Positions 11,501 to 23,666 of a stretch of DNA of 64,000 nt are shown piece by piece. The stretch's first letter is position 1; every line of letters starts with the position of its first letter. Position numbers and translations under genes: made by a program. Location: contig JAECYW010000003.1 of NCBI GenBank assembly GCA_023014335.1, positions 3,286,001 to 3,350,000 of the forward strand, written 5' to 3'. Source of the stretch: Galerina marginata. Its lineage: Eukaryota > Basidiomycota > Agaricomycetes > Agaricales > Galerinaceae. The notes beneath the pieces are model-generated. The model was not told the DNA's origin. It did not search any database and worked only from the letters and a program-made list of their open reading frames with translations.

Positions 11501-14500
11501 GTAGCAGACCGCCTTCAGTTGCCTGTCGACGTCACACGACATACTCTCGTCAATGATGCAAACGGAGGACAAAGCAAATTAACTGGACTTGCGGAAAGAG
11601 TCAGACTGCAGTGCGGACGAATAACTACAATTGGCGATATCTGGGTAGGTGGAGAAAACTTACCATTTGACTTGCTATTGGGACGTCCATGGCAACGAGA
11701 AAATTTAGTCTCCATTGACGAACAGCCTAGTGGAAGTTTCATAGTATTTAAAGACCCGACAACTGGTAAATCGCGCTTCAAAATATACGTAGGAGAAGAA
11801 ACTTGTGCCTCTCAGGCAACAAACCACCATTTCTTAGAGAAAGGACGGCCTACCGGTATCCAATCTTACGCATTAGTCTCGGAAGGACCACCCGAAATTA
11901 ATTCTCTAATTTTTGAAGCTTCAATAACTAACGAAGAGCTCAAAATTCAAGAGCTGGACAATATTGAAGCATTAAGAATAGTAATTTCCGAGTCTTTTAA
12001 TTTCTCAGAAGTCCAGACAGTGCCCAGAACCGGCCAGGAAAGCGAAATTACATTGGCTAGAACACCCTCAAACACTCCCGCGTCAACTCAGGAAATTAAC
12101 AAGAATATACTCGTAGACTCCTGGCCCTTCGATATGGATCAGTCAGCACCCCAAGGTGATCCGTCAGCATTATCAAGTGATCCGACCACAAGATCGACTG
12201 ATCCGTCAGCCAAATTAAGAAGACCGATCACAGGATCGCCTGATCCGTCAGCTAAATCCAAGGATCAGTCACCAGACTGGGAAGGGACGCCACTTTCCGA
12301 GCAAATTAAGGGATTCTTACCGAATTCGGATGACAATAAACCTCCGGAAATAAGCCCCGAAGACCACGAGGCTACTGAAACAAATGGGGACGACAGCGAG
12401 AATGATAAAGAGAATATTCCGCCTGTCAAATCTAAATTTAGCACCCTGAATTTGTCAGCAACAGGCGCCGGAGGCGGTCTGGAAGTGCTCGAAAAAGCGG
12501 CGGAAAAGATGAAAGACAACGAAAAAGAAATTAATAAAATATTAACAGAGCGAAATAAAAGGCCAGGAAGGAAAAGAGAGCCCCTCGGCACCCTGTTCCC
12601 TCGTAAATTAGCCTCGCAGAACGACTCGAGAGCTTCCGGAATGCCCAATCCCACTTCCAATGAGCGGCTTGTCTTTTCGAGCCCTCTAGAACCGCTATAC
12701 CCGGCTGCCATGACAATCTCATCAAGTCAAGCACGCATCCTGTCACTTGATAGGAACCCGCAAGACCCCACGGACATGGCGGCATTCCTTGACTTCCCAG
12801 GTGCAGTAATCACATACTACCGCGACGGTGAATTCATGACCGCAGAAGCGAATGTCCACGGATGTGCACATTACCATGCTGAAGACCCTCGCCTGCCCGA
12901 TATAGCCAAGCAACAGTTCATCAGCGATGACGAAGACGATGGCAGTGAGCTTGGACCCGAAGACGGCGCTCCCGCGGCATCTCACGCGCAGCCACCTGTC
13001 AACGAGCTTGACGTCTTGGCTGCGGTCGCGGCCTCCGAATCCGAACGTCCCACGTCAAAGTCCGGTAGCACCACTTTGGAGTCCGAGAATGTCGACGCAT
13101 CTCGACTTTCTCCTCCCTCCGTCACTGTCCTCCCCTCTCAATACTTTTGTATCCCCTCCGTCGAGCGATACCTCCCTGAGGCCAAGGGCAATGCGACCGC
13201 CCGACACTTCGCGTTAGGCTGCGAAGACGAGACGCCACCACCACGCATCTATGCGACGCTCGGAAACCTCGCCAGCATCAACCCACCGCTACCTCTCATT
13301 CTGATTTGGGAGTGGATCGCCGGCCAGCAGCTGCTAAACGACGTCGCCCCCGTCCAGCCCATCAACTTGTCGAAAGAACCGAGGTTTCACTACTTCAGCC
13401 TGACGGAACGCCACGTCCTCATCGCCGCCTACAACTACTTCGACCGCGGACTCAAGATTCCCGCCTCCGTCGTACCTAGGACGCTGTTAGTTGGAGGACA
13501 TGTCGAGGGGCATATCTTGGACAAGGTCAACTGGCGTCGGTGGGTCTGCATCCGTCTTCCCCTCCTCGAGAATTTGTTCTGGTTCGCCGCCAGATTATGG
13601 CCTCACACCGTCTTTGGGCGTTTCCGCGGCCTCGAACCGACGCGACCAAGCGCCGCCACTCCCGACGATCTTCGAAAGCACTACCCGGACCTACTCCCCA
13701 ACCGACGAAACGACTTCAACATCTTCCCAGATGCCCCGGATCGAGTCCAGGAGAAGGCGAATCCTGTAGGCGACCCCCGCGTCCCAGCAGCCATTGCCAA
13801 CCTTGTCATTCAGGTGACTTCCATCGACGAAGACACTCCCGCGGCGCCTCCGCCCTCTTACGCTCAAGCTAACGAGCCATCGAGCACCTCGGAACCGCCT
13901 GCCCCCGAAGCTAAGTCTCCCCATCGCCCGCTTCGTCGCATGCCTGCCTCCTCTGACTTGCAGCACTATGTGCCAGTCCCTATGGACATAACGCCCAGCC
14001 CCGACTCTTCCTCAGACGCCGACGATGAATACGAAGGGGAATTCGAGTACCCAATGTCACCTTTACAGCTGCCGCTTCAAGGTTTCGAGCGCCTGAGCAC
14101 CCACGACGACTCATATCACCCTGAATTCGACACCCACGACGGTACTGGACATTTTGAAATGGGACCGAAGAGCGAAGGAGGTACCAGCGTCGCCGATTCC
14201 ACCATGGTCGACCAGCTAGCAAGCGACGATGACATGTACGTCCCCTATCCTTCACCTCCACTTGTCATTCGGTCTGTCCCCGAGACTCCCGTAGCCTTTC
14301 GACGCCGACATCCAGCTCAATCGCCGGTCCCCGGGGATTCAACCATCCTAAGTCAATTCCGCCCCCTTCTCGAAGCCGTCGCCCGACGATTCGCGGAACC
14401 GTCTGAGGCTACCCCAGCCAGTGATGACCCCACCGAGCCTCCGCACGATGCCCCTGTGCTCAACGAAGGGGAAACGCAGCCCACCATGACTGAGGCCGCC

Positions 14501-15002
14501 ACGGTCGATGATGTCGAGTCGAAATGGAGTGATTCCGACGACTCAATGCCGGGACTGCAGAGCGTCTCGGATACCGACTCCGAAACATCGCTCAGCGTAA
14601 TGTCGTCGACTAGCAGCCTGGCTTCGTCATCCAGCAACTTAGCCCCGTCGTCTACACGGGCAGTATATCATCTGCGTCGTCGAGTGGATACTACCCAACA
14701 ACCCCAGGCTACGTCCCGAGTCCCCTCTCCTACTCTGTCTGATGTGAAGTATTATCCAGAAGATACCCCCTACCGCCGCCGCGTCGAGTCTCGCTTTGCG
14801 CGTTACCTCACCGCGTTCTCCCGTCAGTTTCGATTCTATTCCAACCTTATGTTCGGCGACCGTAGGAGCCCACGAAACCCCTCCGCCCTTCGCTACGTCC
14901 TATCCGCAGCCGACTTTCGGCACTATTTTTCAGAACACGGAAGCCATGAAACTCTCGAGCTCCTCGTCGCACACCAGCCCACCGGCGAGACAAACCGATG
15001 GC

Positions 15003-15130
15003 TAGTGATGTGCCGGCTCCGGCTTGAGGCCCCAGGCCAGGCCAAGCCGGGCCAAAGGAAGCCGGGCCAAGCCGGGCCAAGGAGGTTGGCCTGGACGGCT
15101 TTTGGCCCGGCTTAGAATTTTTGAAAGCCC
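15003..15130. repeat. hAT left terminus and subterminal repeats
   Basis: TIR at 15003-15019, then clustered GCCGGGCCAA, AGGCCAGGCC and GGCCTGG motifs in both orientations. The right end (about 18735-18884) has the same kind of motifs. Confidence 0.85.
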
Positions 15131-15275
15131 AGGCCGCCGGCCTGAGCCAAAGGGCTGAGCTTGAAAATAGTATAAACTGTACAGCTACTGTATAGTTCAA
15201 AAAATTTAAGTTTCAGCCCCAAAGCATAACAGAAAATCGCCCGTTCCATTCTCCTGAGTTCCTCATTCATTCCCG

Positions 15276-18200
15276 ATGTCAACCTCCGGACCTGACCGTG
15301 AGAGGAGAGCACCGAAGCCATCGGCAAAAGTGACAGACACTGCCAACACCGGCAAACAGGCTTTAAAGTCTCACCAGCGTGCCCGAGACAGTGCTATCTC
15401 CGCCGCCGAGGCTTCTAAAAATGTCTCTACCACATCTACTGCTTCCTCGTCTTCCAAACGCAAACAAGCGACTGTCGAAGACGCAGACGACGAAGATTCC
15501 AACTGTGCTCCAATAGGTAATGTACTTTGATGTTATCCATTAAAATTCACCCCTAAATTTCTTCGGGTAGCGTCGTCCTCAAAACGGCCACGGGTTGTAG
15601 CCTCAGATGACGAAATAGAGGAGGTTTCCGCACCACCAAGTAAGTTTATTTTCCACTTTAATTCTCAGACAACTTTTATTCACGACATCGTAGCATCAGT
15701 TTCCAATCCTCCCGGCGTAAACGAACCAGTGGAGTCTGAGCATTCCGAGCCCGAGGCACCCACTGTTTCGAGCAAAGACAAAACCAAAGATGTCGATGCT
15801 TTTTTTCATCCAGCAGTGAGGATTGGCGGGAAGCCAAGACGGGCCTGTATGCTTTGCAAGTAGGTCTTAAATTTGGTTAGTTTTCCTGCTTTAACGCTCG
15901 ATCGGTTATTCCAGGGCCCAAGGTTCTACGCAAACCATCGTATCAGAGGCGACAACACTCCGTCGTCACATTGAGTCTCACCACCCTGTAAGCGTGTCTA
16001 CTTATCGGGAGCTTCTTACTGATTCAATTTATAAAGGCCAAGTACAATACCTGGTGCGAGAAGAATAATTTCGAGTCAAAGCTCCCGAAGGTCGTCAAAG
16101 CACGAAATGACGCCAAAGCGGAGGAAGCGAACTTGAAACAGTCGACGCTCGACCCACATCTCGAAGAACGACCTAAAGAAACCTTCGTCCCTTATTCGGA
16201 CGCGCTTTTTCGAGAGGCAGCAATTGAGTGGCTTATCGCAACGGATCAGGTATGTCTATTCACCTTATTTTTTGTTCGTTGTTCTAAGTCAATCATTAAG
16301 CCGATCCAAGCCCTCGATCATCCACGTTTCAAAAAGATGATTGATATCGCGGCTCGCGCTACGAAAGGCGTCAAAATTCCCACTCGCAAGGCTACCCGGA
16401 AACACATCATCGACCTTTTCAAAAAAAATCTCGATAACTTGCGCATTAAAATCACGGTGAGACTTCTGCTATTTGTTTATCCGTTCCCTGTTACTAATAA
16501 CCTAAGACATTTTTAGAGCGACAATACTGGCCTGATAAGCCTTACGTGTGACGCATGGCAAGCAGGCAATCAAGACGCTTACTTCGCCGTCACCGGCCAT
16601 TGGACAGAAGAGGTTTCGCCTGGTGTTTGGGAGGATCGTAGCGTGTTAGTGGGCTTCACAAAGATGAACTCTGCACATGATGGCGTGAGGCTAGGACGCG
16701 CACTCTTCAAAATTGTCAAGCGTCTCGGTTTCGCTCACAAGGTATGGGCTTATCGTTACTCTCGTCAAGTCCCGTCTCATTTTTTGTCGTTGATGTCAGG
16801 TCGGCTGGATAACGTGCGACAACGCATCAAATAATCTTACCATGCTCCGCCACTTTGGTCGAGTTCTCAATGCGTCGAATTTACGGAAGGGATTGAAATC
16901 ATGGGACCATGAAGCGTTTCATATCCGGTAAGTGTTATTTCCATTCGCACAACACGTCACTCTTGACCTTACGCACCCAGGTGTCTTGCCCACGTCATCA
17001 ATCTCGCAACGCAGGCCTTACTGGCCGCACATAGTACTTCAAAACACTATAATCCGGCTAATCCCACTGAACACGAGCCTGAAGTTGACGGATTTCTTAG
17101 GGATGAGATAGGTTTAATTCGCGCTATTGTCGTTAAAGTGAGCATCCCACCAGTTCAATTTTCTGTATATGTATTGACTGTTTCATTTACAAGGCTCGTT
17201 CGTCGGCCAAGCGCAAGGAGCGTCTCTTAAATATCCAGACGCTAGCAGGAGTCAAGCAAGCACTGAACCTTCTCCTTGACATGAAGGTTCGGTGGTCATC
17301 TACATTCAACATGCTCGCCCGAGCGCTAAAGCTCAAGGAGGTCGGTCACACTTTGTACTCGCTGTTTTTCCTTTTAACAAGTACTCGCCTGTCGTCGCCA
17401 GTTCATCGCGCAGTTTCTATTTGACATTGCGAGGGAGGAAACAGACCAAGAGAAGCGCCGAAAGCTTCAAGCCCTTGCTCTGTCCGATGATGAATGGAAT
17501 CGGGTTGAGTTAATGATGAAGTTACTTCAGGTATGTCTTTAAATCTATTCTACAGTTCTACCATCTTATCATTAACACTATACCAGGATGCAGACGACGC
17601 GCAACAAGCTTTCTCATATGAAAGCAAGCCCAGCCTCCACACTGGTATCCCAGCTCTCGAAGCCTTGCATACAGCGTGGAAGAAACGTTCGAAAAATCCG
17701 AAATTCGCTATGTTCTCGGACGCTTTGGATGCTGCCATGAAGAAGGTCGAAGAATATTATGAAAAGACCGCCACAACTCATGCATACACCTTCGTTATGT
17801 GTCAGTACCTGACACCTGTTTACTTTTGCTATATTAACCTTAGCTGACCGCTTTCACAGTACTTGATCCCGACACCAAGATGAACCATTTCAAGAAACAC
17901 TGGAACGAAGATCTTCAGTCGGAGGTTTTGAAATCCGCGGAATCTATTGTATGTGATGCCTTTTTGTTTGGATTTAACTTTTATTTACTTTTTATAGTTC
18001 AAAGAACGTTACATCGAGTTGTACGGCGAAAGTGGGGCCCCAAAAGTTACAGTGCAAAAAAGAAGCAAGAAGCTTTCCCGTCTCTTGGCCCAGGATTCAA
18101 GTGACGAGGAGCTGGATGCACCATCCGCGGCTCCTTCGCTTACGCCTGAGGGCCAGAAGCCGTGGCTACACGAATTCAGGGCATATCTAGATGGCGTTGA

Positions 18201-18636
18201 CGAGGTTCCGAACGGAATGAGCATCACAAAGTGGTGGGGGGTACGTCATTTTATTTCATAATTGTAATAATATTCGTTGAACAGTTCAATCTTGTTCTAG
18301 ATTAATTCGTCTCGTTTCCCGGTCTGGGCCTCTCTTGCCAAAGATTACCTGTCAATCATGGGATCTTCGGTATCGAGTGAGCGAGCATTTTCGTCAGCTG
18401 GTATCACAATAAGCAAACGTCGCAATCGGCTACAAGGTGATATTGTTGAAGCTTTGCAGTTTTTAAAATGTCTTCTTCGCACCGATCTAATATTTCGTGA
18501 ACCGCCGCCTTCGTCGATCCTAGAGGACGAGTTGGAGGGTGTTGTCGAGGATGATAATGATCCTGACTGGGAAGACGAGGATCCTAGTGGTTGGGATGAC
18601 CTTTTCATCGGTGATGACTCTGATGACGAGGACTAG
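15276..18636 (+). CDS. hAT transposase with BED zinc finger
   Basis: Fifteen exons with consistent phases give about 861 aa: 15276..15516, 15571..15639, 15694..15859, 15915..15987, 16037..16249, 16301..16456, 16517..16741, 16800..16927, 16981..17137, 17194..17340, 17402..17530, 17587..17800, 17860..17948, 17998..18240, 18301..18636. The order is: low-complexity Ser/Lys N-terminus; BED-type finger (CMLC near 156, then LRRHIESHH near 175-182); hAT RNase-H-like catalytic core with LTCDAW (about 316) and TCDNASNN (about 387); CLAHVINL; and near 770 the C-terminal dimerisation segment with SSVSSERAFSSAG. An acidic tail ends the protein. No stop or frameshift was seen, so the element may be autonomous. 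It cuts and pastes DNA in the nucleus. Confidence 0.93.
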
Positions 18637-19260
18637 CTTACATTTATTATTCCAAGTCAATAGTGGGCTGACAATTGTATTTTTTTGTGTTTTCGAAACA
18701 TTACTATCCGTTACAACACAGATAACCAACGCACAGCTGACAAGCCCCGGCCTGGGCCAAAGCCAAGCCAGGCCAGGCCCTCTTTTTGGCTTTTGGCCTG
18801 GCTCGTGATTCTAACAAGCCCGAGCCACCTAAAGCCAGGCCAAAGCCGGGGCTTTCGGGCTAAGCCCGAGCCGGCACATCACTACCGATGGCAAGCTCAG
18901 CTGCCAGGGCTCGTGGAGCTACGAAAGGTCATTGCCGTCACTCTACTCCTTGCTGATGAACTCATACAGACTTACGCCTACCCCGATGGGCTTCGAAGCT
19001 ATGTGGCCGAACACCATGTCAGTGTTTGGCAAGGCTCCCTCTTTCAGCACCCCCTGCTCTACCCTTTCGAGCAGCAGTACCTGGCCACCCTCCAGCAGTT
19101 TCTCTACGACTTTGGATACACCAAGGAATATGGCCACGTCGATGCTATCCTCGGAAGGACCTTTCAGGAACCCGATGACCTCGCTAACCTCACCAACCAC
19201 ATCCTCAAACGCATGGTGCTGCCTGTGGCCAACATCGGCCTGGAGGAAACCCCCCATTAG

Positions 19261-19927
19261 TACGTCATTTATGCTGTCACGAGGATCTCATCTGATCTGG
19301 GGCTACCCCAGGTCAACTCGTCGCCGGCCTCACCTCGTCGGGCTCTTAAGCCCTTGGTCACTGTCACATATTATCTGCGTCGCTGTCTTTTGCCTCATCT
19401 GTACCATAGTCCTCTCGTTTTCGGGATATGATGAACATTTTCTGATCCCATTGTCTTTCACTCCTCTTTTGTACATTACTATTTATTTGCTAACATTCTA
19501 TTTATGGTCCAGACTCCAGTTTCCGTGGCTTCCTTTTATCCTGAATCATCACTTTATGTACTACCACTGGCCTTACCTATTTATTCTGCTCTCGCTATCC
19601 TGTAATATTTATTCCTCTTCCTCTTTTTATCTTCAATGCCTTTGTATATTATATTTTGCCTACTTCTCTTGCCTCTGTTATTTTCGACGTTTTCATGTAC
19701 TCTATTTTATTCAAGGACCTTGCTATGTCCTTCTTGACCCCTTACCTTTCTATTGCTATGTTCTGTCTGTAATACCATGTGTACAACATGACCTCACGTT
19801 TTATCGGTCAATCCGAGAGACCCGGATATGTCAGGAATATTTTAAGTTGGCCTTAAGACAAGTCCAGCTTCGAAATCTGTCTCTGACTTCATTATCAAGC
19901 CCTGGAAGACTTACCCTAAGTCTACCT
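19261..19927 (+). other. T-rich spacer between gag-protease and pol, open in the pol frame
   Basis: This 667-bp pyrimidine-rich stretch has no stop in the pol frame, which stays open back to about 18932 and so overlaps the gag-protease end. Read through, it would add hydrophobic, membrane-like segments (for example LLYITIYLLTFYLW). Because stop codons need purines, the openness may be only a product of composition. Confidence 0.5.
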
Positions 19928-22900
19928 ATGACCTTACTTGATGACCATCCCTATCACGACTTCAATGCTATCTTGTTCCCCGCGCCCCGCCATTGGAATA
20001 AAAATAGCACAACACCTCCAGTCATGAAATCCCTCATTGGGCAATGCACATACCTTCCAGACAGGCCATTAGGCCATCACCAAATATTACAAGCTCTTTA
20101 CGCCATCAAGAAAATACCTTGTCATCACGAAGCTATTTTTCGGCACTCAGAGATTGTCAGTCGCAACAACCAAATTCCCAAGTCACCGACACCCGAATCC
20201 ATACTCAGTGAGGACGACCAGATACTTTGGGATGCGCCATTCACCCCGGAGGAAGATGATGACATAATCTTCTGCCCGTCGACAGACCAAGGTCACAAAG
20301 GCGCAAAGTCGGTGTTCGTACTCACAGCTTACAAGCGAGTCGATCAGAAGGTCCATCCAGTATCAACCAATTTCCCACTGGACTGTAGAGTCACACGTCA
20401 AATACCCGAAGACCCCTTGCTTACCCTTCCTTCATTACCAACTCGACCGCCTGATTTTATTCCCTCTTCAAAAATTAGCAAGACCCGAATGGACGAATTA
20501 AATGTAAACTCCACCGGTTTCCTTTGGCCGGAGGAGGAGAAGCTATTCATGCACATTATGAAGCTAAATGAAGAAGGAATTGCATTTGAAGACATAGAAA
20601 GAGGGACCTTCAAGGAGACGTATTTCTCACCATACATAATTCCGACAGTACCGCATACACCATGGGAAGAAAAGAACATTCCAATACCTCCAGGCCTAAA
20701 AGACAAAATCATGGCAGTCCTGAAACTCAAAATAGATGCAGACGTATACGAACAGAGTCAGTCTTCCTACCGTTCAAAGTGGTTCTGGGTATTAAAGAAA
20801 AACGGAAAACTCCGAATTGTACATGACCTACAGCGACTAAACTCAATCACTATTAGGGATGCAGGATTACTACCCATTGTAGATGATTTTGTCGAAGGCT
20901 TTGCAGGACATCAATGCTACACGGTCTTTGATTTGTTTTGGGGATTTGATGCACGAAAAATTCACCCCATAAGCCGCGAATTGACAGCCTTCATGACGCC
21001 ACTGGGATTACTCCAGATTACCTCACTACCAACCGGATTCACCAATTCCCCCGCTGAGTTTCAGAAATGTATGGCCATGGTACTGCAAGATGAAATCCCC
21101 CAGGTAGCCAACATATTTATCGATGATCTTCCGATCAAAGGACCCAAGACTCAATACCTTCAAGATGATGGGACCCCTGAAGTCATAGAAGGAAATAAAG
21201 GGATACGACGCTTCATTTGGGAACACGCCCAAGATGTCCATCGCGTTATGCATCGCGTCAAGTCAGCAGGAGCCACCTTTGCCTCTAATAAAGCTCAAAT
21301 ATGCCTTCCAGAAGTACTTATAGTAGGGCAGAGATGCAATTCAAATGGACGAGAGCCTGACAAGGCCAAAGTCAGCAAAGTCCTAGATTGGCCACCGCTT
21401 AAAGACGCTCATGAAGTCCGCCGCTTCTTAGGCCTATGTGGAACCATGCGCGTATGGATTCCCAACTACTCCTTAGTCGTCAGACCCTTATCGGAATTAT
21501 ATCACAAGAATCAAGAATTTATTTGGGATGAACGTCGCCAAGAAGCATTTCGACAAATCAAACAGTACATCACATCAGCCCCAGCCTTAATGCCGATTGA
21601 CTACAATTCCGATCGCCCAGTCATCCTTTCAGTAGACTCAAGTCAAGAAGCTGCTGGAATGATATTATCGCAACTAGACGCACAAGGAAGAAAGCGGCCA
21701 GCTCGATTTGGATCAATACCCATGAGTGAACGTGAATCCCGCTACTCTCAGCCAAAATTAGAGTTATTTGGACTCTACAGAGCATTACGACATTGGAGAC
21801 TACATATAATCGGAGTGAAGAAATTAATTGTTGAAGTCGATGCCAAATACATCCGTGGAATGCTCAATGATCCAGACCTACAACCAAATGCTGCTATCAA
21901 CCGTTGGATCCAAGGAATTATGCTATTCTCATTTGAGTTAGTACATGTCCCTGCCAAGAATCACAAAGGGCCTGATGCGCTTTCCCGTCGCGCACTGGCT
22001 GAAGATGAAGTAGCAGAATCTGATGACGACAGTTGGCTTGACAGAATAGCCCTATTGACCTTCTTTCCAGGCTTACAGACCAGCGAGAATCCTATTGATC
22101 CAGACCAACCCTTGATTCTCAGCAAAGCAATAACCCTACCATCATGCCTTGCAGCACGCGCAGCTCAAGAATCCATGCTAAACGATATCCGACATTTTCT
22201 CAAGACCTTAGAATCGCCTATATTTACGGACGTCCAAAAGAAGCGACGCTTTCTTGCTAAAGCTACCGAATTTTTCGTCAAAGAAGATAAGCTCTACAAG
22301 CGGAATGGAGATCGACCGCCGTTGTTAGTAATATCCAGCCCAGAACGAAAACTCTCAATACTTCGCCAGGCACATGAAGAAATGGGCCATCGTGGAGTCC
22401 ATGCAGTCTATGAAATACTCCGACATCGCTTTTTCTGGCCGCATATCAGGGCCGATGTCCATCACCATATCAAGTCCTGTCACGAATGCCAAGTGCGAAG
22501 CCTAGTAAAGAATGAAATTCCACTAACAATTTCGACACCCGCCAAGCTCTTTTCCAAAATATATGTCGATATAATGCATATGCCCACCTCAGTCGATAAA
22601 AAGGTATGCATTGTAGCTGCAAGAGATGATTTATCAGGGACCTGCGAAGCCAAGGCCTTATCCAATAAGACAGCAGAAGAGCTAAAGACCTTCTTTTGGG
22701 AACAAATATATTGCCGCTATGGAGCCCCTGAACATGTCATAACCGACAATGGACCAGAAATCAAGGGAGTCTTTGGAATCCTGCTCAAACGCCTCAAAAT
22801 CCCTCATATACGAATCACGCCATACAATCACCATGCCAATGGCAAGGTCGAACGTGGTCATTTTACACTACGAGAATCCATACTCAAGTCATGCCAGACA

Positions 22901-23497
22901 ACTGGAATAACTGTCGATCGATGGACAGAAAAACTTGCAGAAGCGTTATTTGCTGATCGGATCACAATTAGCCGAGTCACCGGATTTTCGCCATATCAAC
23001 TCCTCCATGGGACCGATCCTATACTACCCCTGGATCTAGCAGAAGCAACCTTTATGGCCGAAGGATTTCACCCCAACATGACCACCAGTGAATTATTAGC
23101 TCTCCGAATGCGTCAACTTAGTAAACATCCTGATGATGTAGCCCGCGCTGCCCAGACATTAAAGAAAGCACGATTTGAGTCAAAAGAACAGTTTGAAAAA
23201 CGATTTATCCGTCGCATGTCTCGAGAGACTTACAAGAAAGGCGAACTGGTATTGGTGCGCAACACCCAAATTGAGATGAGCCATAATCGAAAACATAAAG
23301 TGCGCTATCTCGGACCTTATATAGTTGCAGAAAGAAGTGTGAATGGATATTACTGGCTAAAAGAAATGGACGGTGCACTCTACAAGCATAAAATCACCCC
23401 CAGCCGACTACTACCATATATTACACGGCAGCACGCATTCATGAAGAATAATGCTCGAGGACTTTATGACGATGACGACGACGAAGAAGAACACTAA
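19928..23497 (+). CDS. Gypsy pol: reverse transcriptase, RNase H, integrase
   Basis: About 1189 aa from the first suitable ATG; the frame is open further upstream. RT: GKLRIVHDLQRLN, VFDLFWGFDARK, LPTGFTNSPAEFQ and catalytic FIDDL near residue 396 (YIDD is commoner). RNase H: VILSVDSSQEAAGMIL near 567, VEVDAKYIRGML and GPDALSRR. Integrase: HHCC finger (HEEMGHRGVHAVY to CHECQ, from about 815); core acids D in VDIMH (about 880), D in ITDNGPE (about 940) and E in KVERGH (about 975). A GPY/F-type module (RYLGPYIVAER) is near 1125 and no chromodomain is evident. No disabling change is seen. How translation reaches pol is unclear because it is not simply fused to gag. Confidence 0.93.
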   Translation: MTLLDDHPYHDFNAILFPAPRHWNKNSTTPPVMKSLIGQCTYLPDRPLGHHQILQALYAIKKIPCHHEAIFRHSEIVSRNNQIPKSPTPESILSEDDQILWDAPFTPEEDDDIIFCPSTDQGHKGAKSVFVLTAYKRVDQKVHPVSTNFPLDCRVTRQIPEDPLLTLPSLPTRPPDFIPSSKISKTRMDELNVNSTGFLWPEEEKLFMHIMKLNEEGIAFEDIERGTFKETYFSPYIIPTVPHTPWEEKNIPIPPGLKDKIMAVLKLKIDADVYEQSQSSYRSKWFWVLKKNGKLRIVHDLQRLNSITIRDAGLLPIVDDFVEGFAGHQCYTVFDLFWGFDARKIHPISRELTAFMTPLGLLQITSLPTGFTNSPAEFQKCMAMVLQDEIPQVANIFIDDLPIKGPKTQYLQDDGTPEVIEGNKGIRRFIWEHAQDVHRVMHRVKSAGATFASNKAQICLPEVLIVGQRCNSNGREPDKAKVSKVLDWPPLKDAHEVRRFLGLCGTMRVWIPNYSLVVRPLSELYHKNQEFIWDERRQEAFRQIKQYITSAPALMPIDYNSDRPVILSVDSSQEAAGMILSQLDAQGRKRPARFGSIPMSERESRYSQPKLELFGLYRALRHWRLHIIGVKKLIVEVDAKYIRGMLNDPDLQPNAAINRWIQGIMLFSFELVHVPAKNHKGPDALSRRALAEDEVAESDDDSWLDRIALLTFFPGLQTSENPIDPDQPLILSKAITLPSCLAARAAQESMLNDIRHFLKTLESPIFTDVQKKRRFLAKATEFFVKEDKLYKRNGDRPPLLVISSPERKLSILRQAHEEMGHRGVHAVYEILRHRFFWPHIRADVHHHIKSCHECQVRSLVKNEIPLTISTPAKLFSKIYVDIMHMPTSVDKKVCIVAARDDLSGTCEAKALSNKTAEELKTFFWEQIYCRYGAPEHVITDNGPEIKGVFGILLKRLKIPHIRITPYNHHANGKVERGHFTLRESILKSCQTTGITVDRWTEKLAEALFADRITISRVTGFSPYQLLHGTDPILPLDLAEATFMAEGFHPNMTTSELLALRMRQLSKHPDDVARAAQTLKKARFESKEQFEKRFIRRMSRETYKKGELVLVRNTQIEMSHNRKHKVRYLGPYIVAERSVNGYYWLKEMDGALYKHKITPSRLLPYITRQHAFMKNNARGLYDDDDDEEEH

Positions 23498-23666
23498 AGA
23501 CCAAATTAAGACAGGGCCGGAGCGAACAATGAACCAGATCACATCCGCTAAAAATAGGATTGCTCCCGCTGCCCCTAACCGTCCAGAAAGTCGTACATCC
23601 CTGAGGATGACAAGCACAAACACACCATAAATATCCGTCCTTCCCGAGCCAAACTTTTCCTTGACA

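Larger units (their letters stand above)
15003..18884 (+). mobile_element. Intact hAT DNA transposon inserted in the gypsy gag-protease ORF
   Basis: Terminal inverted repeats of 17 bp (TAGTGATGTGCCGGCTC at 15003-15019 and its reverse complement at 18868-18884) are flanked by the 8-bp duplication CCGATGGC (14995-15002 and 18885-18892). An 8-bp duplication and a TAGNG terminus are typical of hAT. Both ends have GGCC/GCCGGGCC-rich subterminal repeats, likely transposase binding sites. Removing the element plus one duplication restores the gypsy frame. Confidence 0.97.
8633..19260 (+). pseudogene. Gag-protease ORF of the gypsy element, split by hAT
   Basis: The frame runs from an ATG at 8633 to 15002 and resumes at 18893 to a stop at 19260; without the hAT and one TSD it would encode about 2245 aa. 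A gag capsid region spans roughly residues 160-340, followed by acidic Ser/Asp and Lys tracts. A CCHC knuckle (CFGCFDPNHYLSNC) is near residue 535. A retropepsin-type aspartic protease has its catalytic IIDTGSELS near residue 944 and LLLGRPW about 80 residues later. Beyond this are about 1200 residues of Pro/Ser/Glu-rich and globular-looking sequence that I do not recognise (WEWIAGQQ, YNYFDRGL, then YPFEQQY). Its base composition turns GC-richer from about 12700. Gag plus protease normally needs far less length. Confidence 0.85.

Noticed and set aside
11044..12985. Antisense frames of 80-148 codons in the gypsy gag-protease region
   Set aside because: They are opposite a clear gag-protease frame and show no motif, intron or start context.
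18932..19900. Treating the first 330 codons of the 1521-codon frame as certain pol protein
   Set aside because: It overlaps the gag-protease end and then a purine-poor spacer; no domain is seen, so pol was started at 19928 and the leader put under findings.
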